Shown one piece after another: positions 5,955 through 10,067 of a DNA stretch of 10,067 nucleotides; position 1 is the first letter of the stretch, and each line of letters starts with the position of its first letter. A model generated the notes under the pieces. It searched no databases. It was not told where the DNA came from and was given only the letters and a program-made list of their open reading frames with translations. The DNA comes from Bacteroidales bacterium (GTDB lineage Bacteria; Bacteroidota; Bacteroidia; Bacteroidales; GCA-2748055). The position numbers and the translations under genes were made by a program. The stretch covers positions 1 to 10,067 of the forward strand of contig JANTFK010000084.1 in the NCBI GenBank assembly GCA_024763595.1, read 5' to 3'.

Positions 5955-6929
5955 TTATTTAATATATACTTCCAGCAGGTTGGCCGGTTCGGTGGGTACA
6001 ATGGCCAGGTTCTTCAGCTCTGCCGGGATCAGAACGGTTTCACCCTTTTTGATCTGTTCCGTACCTCCCGGATAGGTGATCCCTGCCGCTCCTTCTGTAC
6101 AGATGTATATCACAAATGAGTCGATCATGTTGTAGTCCTTTTCCACCGGCCTGTCCAGCCGGATCACACTGGTTGTGAAGAATGGAGAGTCCACCGCATT
6201 GACGGTGCTGTTCAGGATGGGGCGGCAGGGGGTCCTGTATTCCCGTTGAGGCCGGAAGTCGATGGCATCCAGCGCCAGGTCATTGTGAAGTTCGCGCGGA
6301 TTACCGGCATCATCCACCCGGTCCCAGTCAAAGATCCGGTAAGTAAGATCAGAGGTTTGCTGGATCTCGGCCAGCAGCACCCCGGATCCGATGGCATGGA
6401 TCCGGCCCGCCGGAATATAATAGATATCCCCTTTCTTTACATCCTTAAAGTTCAGGACCTCTTTCAGGGTACCCTCTCTCAGGTGTTTCAGGTACTTTCC
6501 CCGGTCAATCTCACGGTTAAATCCTACGATGAGCTGACCGTTGTCCGACCGGATGATGTACCACATCTCATTTTTCCCGTTCATGTTGTGCCTCTCCCTG
6601 GCCAGTTCATCACCCGGATGTACCTGGATGCTCAGGAAGTCAGTGGCATCAATGAACTTGATCAGCAGCGGGAATTCAATTCCGAACCGTTCATAGATCC
6701 GCTCACCCACCAGGTCTCCCATATAGACTTCCACCAGCTCCTGCAGGTTATTCCCCGCCAGGAATCCGTTCTCCACTATGGTGATATCCCCCTCTACACC
6801 TGAGATTTCCCAGCTCTCACCGGCCCGGTCAGACGCTTTTTTCCCCAGCATTTCCCTGAGCCGCGTACCTCCCCACAACTTATCTTTCAGGATGGGTGTG
6901 AATTTTATAGGGTATAATGTATTTTCCAT
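5955..6929 (-). CDS. manA: Mannose-6-phosphate isomerase, short type I
   Basis: A 324-residue zinc enzyme interconverting mannose 6-phosphate and fructose 6-phosphate, linking mannose use and GDP-mannose supply to glycolysis. It is the short form typical of Bacillus and Bacteroidota. The cupin metal ligands are visible: Gln102 and His104 in SIQVHPGD, Glu121 in KNEMWYI and His178 in YIPAGRIHAIG. The catalytic-site arginine is likely Arg198 in LTYRIFDWDR. The N-terminal block FTPILKDKLWGGTRL and the AGESWEIS segment are also family hallmarks, and the C-terminal small cupin domain (about 245-324) ends in NLLEVYIK. The start at 6929 is the only suitable ATG and gives the standard N-terminus. The gene diverges from udk across 88 nt and is followed by the propeller gene, suggesting a two-gene unit, perhaps continuing into engB. 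Confidence 0.96.
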   Translation of the reverse strand: MENTLYPIKFTPILKDKLWGGTRLREMLGKKASDRAGESWEISGVEGDITIVENGFLAGNNLQELVEVYMGDLVGERIYERFGIEFPLLIKFIDATDFLSIQVHPGDELARERHNMNGKNEMWYIIRSDNGQLIVGFNREIDRGKYLKHLREGTLKEVLNFKDVKKGDIYYIPAGRIHAIGSGVLLAEIQQTSDLTYRIFDWDRVDDAGNPRELHNDLALDAIDFRPQREYRTPCRPILNSTVNAVDSPFFTTSVIRLDRPVEKDYNMIDSFVIYICTEGAAGITYPGGTEQIKKGETVLIPAELKNLAIVPTEPANLLEVYIK

Positions 6930-6948
6930 ATTTGTTTCTTTACGCTGT

Positions 6949-6956
6949 TAAAGTTA
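6949..6956 (-). promoter_or_regulatory. Possible -7 promoter box for manA
   Basis: On the minus strand the sequence reads TAACTTTA, matching seven of eight positions in TAnnTTTG. It ends 19 nt before the manA ATG, a sensible leader length. No TTTG at the expected -33 spacing is visible, so confidence is low. Confidence 0.3.
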
Positions 6957-6974
6957 ATACACTTTCACTATTTT

Positions 6975-7004
6975 CGCACTGCGCACAAAATGCGCACTGC
7001 CCAC
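6975..7004. repeat. Direct and inverted repeats in the manA-udk divergent region
   Basis: CGCACTGCGCAC (6975-6986) recurs as CGCACTGCCCAC (6993-7004), 11 of 12 bases identical and 18 bp apart start to start. Within this, the self-complementary TGCGCA occurs at 6980-6985 and 6991-6996, able to form a hairpin around CAAAA. Two equivalent sites on nearly the same helical side, between divergent genes, would suit a regulator, or the structure may shape the udk leader. No known operator is recognised. Confidence 0.45.
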
Positions 7005-7017
7005 TAACTGAATAGTG

Positions 7018-7629
7018 ATGATAACCATAGGCATAGCCGGCGGCACCGGATCGGGAAAGACCACCGTGGTTCGAAAGATCCTGGAAAAAATACCGAAGGA
7101 CCGGGTGGCAGTGGTCCCGCAGGATGCATATTACCGGGACAACAGCCATCTTCCGCTGGAACAGCGGCAGCAGATCAATTTCGACCATCCCGATTCGCTT
7201 GAGTTTGAGCTGCTGGTGGAGCATATCAGACAGCTGAAAGCCGGCGAAGCGGTGCAGCAGCCTATATACAGCTACCTTACATGCACCCGTGCAGAGGAGC
7301 GTATGCCTGTGGAACCCAAAGAGGTGATCATTGTGGAAGGGATCCTGATCTATACCCACATGCCCCTGGTGAAGGAGATCGATATCAAGGTTTTTGTGGA
7401 TGCCGACTCCGACGACCGGCTGGGAAGGGTGATCGAAAGGGACATGATGGAGCGGGGAAGGGATCTGAACAAGGTGCTTGACCGTTACCAGAAGACAGTC
7501 AAGCCCATGCACCTGCAGTTTATCGAACCTTCCAAGCGGTACGCCGATCTCATCATACCACAGGGGGGCATGAACGAAGTGGCGATCTCCATACTCCTGA
7601 ACACCATTGAAAAGAAACTTGCCCTCTGA
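7018..7629 (+). CDS. udk: Uridine kinase
   Basis: A 203-residue P-loop kinase that phosphorylates uridine and cytidine with ATP or GTP to give UMP and CMP in pyrimidine salvage. Visible motifs are the Walker A GGTGSGKTT at 8-16, VVPQDAYYRDNSHLPLEQR at 32-50, NFDHPDSLEFELL at 54-66, the substrate-side YSYLTCTR at 84-91, the strand VIIVEGILIY at 103-112, the FVDADSDDRLGRVIERDMMERGR lid region at 126-148, and KPMHLQFIEPSKRYADLIIP at 162-181. Length is typical. I chose the ATG at 7018; a GTG directly before it would add only one residue. It diverges from manA, and 50 nt separate it from the CBS gene, where a promoter-like sequence suggests a new transcription unit. Function is well supported by overall similarity. 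Confidence 0.96.
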   Translation: MITIGIAGGTGSGKTTVVRKILEKIPKDRVAVVPQDAYYRDNSHLPLEQRQQINFDHPDSLEFELLVEHIRQLKAGEAVQQPIYSYLTCTRAEERMPVEPKEVIIVEGILIYTHMPLVKEIDIKVFVDADSDDRLGRVIERDMMERGRDLNKVLDRYQKTVKPMHLQFIEPSKRYADLIIPQGGMNEVAISILLNTIEKKLAL

Positions 7630-7640
7630 ATGGTACAATA

Positions 7641-7672
7641 TTTGTTTTATATATGGTAAACCTGTAAGTTTA
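7641..7672 (+). promoter_or_regulatory. Candidate Bacteroidota promoter ahead of the CBS gene and nadK
   Basis: TTTG at 7641-7644 fits a -33 element and, after a 20-nt spacer, TAAGTTTA at 7665-7672 matches seven of eight positions of the -7 consensus TAnnTTTG. The spacing is right for the phylum. The -7 box ends only 7 nt before the ATG at 7680, so the transcript would be nearly leaderless. It is the only place in the window where I find both elements at the expected spacing. Confidence 0.4.
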
Positions 7673-7679
7673 ACTTCTC

Positions 7680-8345
7680 ATGCTGGCACGTGAACTCATA
7701 TCGGATGTGGTAACCGCATTGAAGACTTCGGATTCGGGCACCAGGGCACTTTCATGGATGGAGGTGTTCCGGGTTAAGCACCTGCCCATTGTGAACCACA
7801 GGGAGTTCCTGGGGCTTATTTCCGACGGGGATATCTACGATCTGAACAACCCGGATGAACCGGTTGGGAACCACAACCTGTCGCTTCAAAAGCCATATGT
7901 AACCGAGGATCAGCATATCTACGAAGTAATTGAGCTGCTTTCGCGTCTCGAACTGACACTGGTACCCGTACTTAATCAGGAAAAGCACTACATGGGGGTG
8001 ATCACCATGGAGGACCTGACCAGGAAGTTTGCCCACCTGTCGGCCATGCAGCAACCGGGCGGGATCATTGAACTGGAGATGAACCACAACGATTACTCAC
8101 TGAGCGAGATCTCCCAGATCGTGGAGAGCAACAACGCCAGGATCCTGAGCCTCTATGTGGCCTCTACGGAGGACAACAGAAAACTGCGGGTAACCCTGAA
8201 GATCAACCTGACAGATATTACCTCCATTATAGAGACCTTCAACCGCTATAACTACCTGGTGGTCTCTTCCCACATGAATGATGAGGACCTGGATGAATTC
8301 TACCAGGAGCGCTTTGATGTCTTTCTTAAATATCTCAACACATAA
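7680..8345 (+). CDS. CBS-pair protein with C-terminal ACT-like region, paired with nadK
   Basis: A 221-residue cytoplasmic protein with two CBS motifs forming a Bateman module. CBS1 covers about residues 7-58 (HLPIV at 34-38, GLISDGDIYDL at 45-55) and CBS2 about 73-118 (LVPVL at 94-98, GVITMEDLTR at 106-115). Residues about 129-195 (IIELEMNHNDYSLSEISQIV, later LRVTLKINLTDITSIIETF) resemble the ACT-like domain of AcuB-type proteins. CBS pairs usually bind adenine nucleotides such as AMP, ATP or NAD(H); no ligand can be assigned here. It has no catalytic domain, so it is probably a sensor or regulator. Its stop is 2 nt before the nadK ATG, implying tight co-expression, and this pairing is common in Bacteroidota. 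Modulation of NAD kinase is an attractive but unproven role. Confidence 0.88.
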   Translation: MLARELISDVVTALKTSDSGTRALSWMEVFRVKHLPIVNHREFLGLISDGDIYDLNNPDEPVGNHNLSLQKPYVTEDQHIYEVIELLSRLELTLVPVLNQEKHYMGVITMEDLTRKFAHLSAMQQPGGIIELEMNHNDYSLSEISQIVESNNARILSLYVASTEDNRKLRVTLKINLTDITSIIETFNRYNYLVVSSHMNDEDLDEFYQERFDVFLKYLNT

Positions 8346-8347
8346 CA

Positions 8348-9247
8348 ATGCAAGTCGCCGTTTTCGGAAGAAATTTCCCTTCCTATGCCCGTGAGAACAT
8401 TGCCACCATGTTCAGTAAATTCAGTATGCTTCATGTGGATGTATGGGTCTATGAACCATTGTTTGAGTTTCTCCAGAAAAAGACAGGTCTCAGACCCAGG
8501 GTGGCCGGGCTCTACAATGATCACAGTGAGCTGCCCGCAGATCTCGATTTTCTCTTCAGCCTGGGAGGTGACGGCACCTTCCTGGAGACTGTGAACCTGG
8601 TGAGGGACACTGGGATCCCTGTACTGGGAGTCAATATTGGCCGGCTCGGTTTTCTCTCCTACATTTCTCAGGATACCCTGGGTGAATCGCTGGACAGTGT
8701 ATTCAGCGGACGCTTTGATATCGAGGAACGTATGCTGCTGAAGGTGGAAACACAGGGAGGGGCAATGAAGGGCCTGGATGAGGCCCTGAGTGGCCTGGAT
8801 GTGGCTTTGAACGAGGTACGCATTTACAAGCATTCCGGTTCGCTGATTACCATCCATGTGAAGGTAAATGATGAGTTTCTGAGCGCTTACTGGGCCGACG
8901 GGCTTTTGTTATCAACACCCACCGGGTCCACTGCTTATAACCTGAGTGTGGGGGGGCCCATCGTGGTGCCCGAGGCCCGCAGTTTTGTACTCTCTCCCAT
9001 CGCCCCCCACAACCTGACCGTGCGGCCCCTGGTTCTTCCGGATTCAGCAGTACTGCAGCTTTCCGTGGATACCCGCGACCCGCAGTTCCAGCTGGCACTG
9101 GACTCCCGGACCGTAGATCTGGATGTGGATACGGTGGTTACCGTACGCAGGGCAGATTACACCCTGAAGATGATCCGGATCGAGAATATCAGCTTCTACA
9201 GCACCCTTCGTAACAAGCTGATGTGGGGAGCGGATAAACGTAATTAA
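8348..9247 (+). CDS. nadK: NAD kinase
   Basis: A 299-residue cytoplasmic kinase that phosphorylates NAD at the 2' position of its adenosine ribose using ATP or polyphosphate, the only route to NADP. The diagnostic motifs are clear: GGDGT at 73-77 in LFSLGGDGTFLET, NIGRLGFLSYI at 96-106, the NE pair at 155-156 in ALNEVRIYKHSG, and DGLLLSTPTGSTAYNLSVGGPIV at 184-206. The C-terminal domain has APHNLTVRPLVLPD and a final strand ENISFYSTLRNKLMWG, both usual in the family. Length is normal. It begins 2 nt after the CBS gene stop with no Shine-Dalgarno, consistent with translational coupling. Its stop lies in the left arm of an inverted repeat that brackets the next promoter. Confidence 0.97.
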   Translation: MQVAVFGRNFPSYARENIATMFSKFSMLHVDVWVYEPLFEFLQKKTGLRPRVAGLYNDHSELPADLDFLFSLGGDGTFLETVNLVRDTGIPVLGVNIGRLGFLSYISQDTLGESLDSVFSGRFDIEERMLLKVETQGGAMKGLDEALSGLDVALNEVRIYKHSGSLITIHVKVNDEFLSAYWADGLLLSTPTGSTAYNLSVGGPIVVPEARSFVLSPIAPHNLTVRPLVLPDSAVLQLSVDTRDPQFQLALDSRTVDLDVDTVVTVRRADYTLKMIRIENISFYSTLRNKLMWGADKRN

Positions 9248-9280
9248 AAATATTTGATTATTTTTATCTTTGTTAATTAC
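9240..9280. repeat. 8-bp inverted repeat bracketing the DUF6089 promoter box
   Basis: GTAATTAA (9240-9247) and TTAATTAC (9273-9280) are exact reverse complements separated by 25 nt. The left arm includes the nadK stop codon; the right arm starts directly after the -7 box at 9265-9272, where transcription would begin. It could be a two-half-site operator or a weak hairpin. The arms are AT-rich, so chance remains possible. Confidence 0.4.
9265..9272 (+). promoter_or_regulatory. Bacteroidota -7 promoter box ahead of the DUF6089 gene
   Basis: TATCTTTG exactly matches TAnnTTTG and lies 20 nt before the ATG at 9293, which gives a leader of about 15 nt. The stretch upstream is very AT-rich. No TTTG is found at the proper -33 distance; the TTTG at 9253-9256 is only 8 nt away. 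It would allow the DUF6089 gene to be expressed separately from nadK. Confidence 0.5.
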
Positions 9281-9292
9281 AATGCGCTGGTC

Positions 9293-10060
9293 ATGAAGAA
9301 CAAATTGTGGATACCGATTATTGCCCTGCTTCTCTTTACTTCCATTGACAGCTACGGGCAGCGCTGGAAGCTGCGAAGGTATGAGGTGGATGGCTATATC
9401 GGAGGTGTCTCTTTTCAAGGCGATATCGGGCTGGCGGACCAGCCCTTTCTCAATAACTTCAACGGTTTCCGGCCCAGTATCGGCGTCATACCACGCTTCT
9501 ATCTCCGGGAGGACCTGTCGGTGAGCCTGGACCTGGCCTACCTGATGTACGGGGGAAAGGACAAGGAGGGGTCCAGCCACAGTCGTGTGTATTCCTTCAA
9601 CAGCCATGCCTTCCAGCATACGGCGCGGATAGAGTATATTTTCTTCGGGCTCAGCCGCCAGGCCCTTACCGGTGCCATCTATAACAGGCACGGGATGGTC
9701 AATAACTATAACAAGCTGTTTCTCTATATATTTACCGGTTTTGGCGGTGTTCTCTCCAAAGCGAAAGTAAAGGATCTGAACAATGGGGGAGAGGAACCGC
9801 TCAATAACCCCGGGTATGATCCCGGTCTGCATTACGGGATGATCTTCCCGCTGGGCGGCGGTTTCAAACTCGCCATTGATCCCCGCTGGAGCATCGGGGT
9901 GGAGATGGGGTACCAGTTCGCGCTGACCGACTGGCTGGACGGGTACAGCAGTGTTTATTCAAAGTATAACGATGCCTATTACCTGACAACGGTAAAAGCG
10001 ATCTACAAGATCCGCAATACCAAGAGCGGGCTGCCCATATTTAAGAAACTTTACCGGTAA
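9293..10060 (+). CDS. DUF6089 family protein, predicted outer-membrane beta-barrel
   Basis: A 255-residue exported protein that I recognise as DUF6089-like from its position after nadK and the segment RWKLRRYEVDGYIGGVSFQGDIG written in part here as YEVDGYIGGVSFQGDIG (mature N-terminus). Residues 1-22 form a signal peptide (MKNKLWIPIIALLLFTSIDS, likely cut after YG). The mature part alternates aromatic and small residues in strand-like stretches, for example SIGVIPRFYL, LSVSLDLAYLMYGG, KLFLYIFTGFGGVL and WSIGVEMGYQFAL, typical of small outer-membrane barrels. Function is unknown. An in-frame ATG at 9254 would add 13 residues before a good signal peptide and overlaps the promoter box, so the ATG at 9293 is preferred. 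In related genomes uppS and bamA commonly follow, which would suggest a cell-envelope context; that region is outside the window. Confidence 0.82.
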   Translation: MKNKLWIPIIALLLFTSIDSYGQRWKLRRYEVDGYIGGVSFQGDIGLADQPFLNNFNGFRPSIGVIPRFYLREDLSVSLDLAYLMYGGKDKEGSSHSRVYSFNSHAFQHTARIEYIFFGLSRQALTGAIYNRHGMVNNYNKLFLYIFTGFGGVLSKAKVKDLNNGGEEPLNNPGYDPGLHYGMIFPLGGGFKLAIDPRWSIGVEMGYQFALTDWLDGYSSVYSKYNDAYYLTTVKAIYKIRNTKSGLPIFKKLYR

Positions 10061-10067
10061 CAATATT

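Noticed and set aside
6940..7638. A 232-codon open frame on the minus strand opposite udk
   Set aside because: It is fully antisense to uridine kinase, and its His-rich translation is typical of the complement of GTG/GAT-rich coding DNA.
9044..9832. A 262-codon open frame on the minus strand across nadK and the DUF6089 gene
   Set aside because: It crosses two well-supported genes and their promoter region in antisense and resembles no family.
1..10067. CRISPR arrays, tRNA or rRNA genes, insertion sequences, phage genes, toxin-antitoxin pairs or a defence island
   Set aside because: No regularly spaced repeats, no cloverleaf-like sequence, no transposase or integrase motifs, and nearly all of the window is accounted for by core genes.

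Overview
The window is a gene-dense piece of chromosome from a member of the Bacteroidota, most likely class Bacteroidia; genus and order cannot be told from sequence alone. Three things point there. The gene content includes DUF4924-type and DUF6089-type proteins, which I know as Bacteroidota families, and a CBS-domain gene / nadK / DUF6089 run that is a familiar Bacteroidota gene order. Several genes are preceded by the Bacteroidota -7 promoter box TAnnTTTG. Shine-Dalgarno sequences are mostly absent or weak.

Layout. (1) 1-4306, plus strand: the 3' end of prs (PRPP synthetase), then rplY (ribosomal protein L25/CTC), pth (peptidyl-tRNA hydrolase), a small nitroreductase-family flavoprotein, pdxJ (vitamin B6 synthesis), a DUF4924 protein and a YbfF/ABHD11-like alpha/beta hydrolase. 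From rplY on, gaps are 5-37 nt. (2) 4312-6929, minus strand: engB/ysxC (ribosome-assembly GTPase), a secreted five-bladed beta-propeller glycosidase-like protein, and manA (mannose-6-phosphate isomerase). The two blocks converge with only 5 nt between stop codons. (3) 7018-10060, plus strand: udk (uridine kinase), a CBS-pair protein, nadK (NAD kinase, 2 nt downstream) and a DUF6089 outer-membrane-type protein. manA and udk diverge from an 88-nt intergenic region. The largest gene-free stretch is 95 nt (240-334).

Functionally this is core metabolism and translation: nucleotide precursors (prs, udk), translation and ribosome assembly (rplY, pth, engB), cofactors (pdxJ, nadK, a flavoprotein), and a small carbohydrate pair (propeller glycosidase and manA). 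The CBS gene's tight coupling to nadK suggests a shared role, perhaps adenylate sensing, but that is inference.

I see no transposon, prophage, CRISPR array, tRNA, rRNA, defence island or novel multi-gene system, and no frameshifted gene. The points worth a second look are small non-coding structures: stop codons lying inside dyads at pdxJ and at the alpha/beta hydrolase-engB junction; a 12-bp palindrome just ahead of the DUF4924 gene; an 8-bp inverted repeat bracketing the putative DUF6089 promoter; a 22-bp imperfect tandem duplication between engB and the propeller gene; and repeats in the manA-udk divergent region. Each could be chance, and comparison with relatives would decide.
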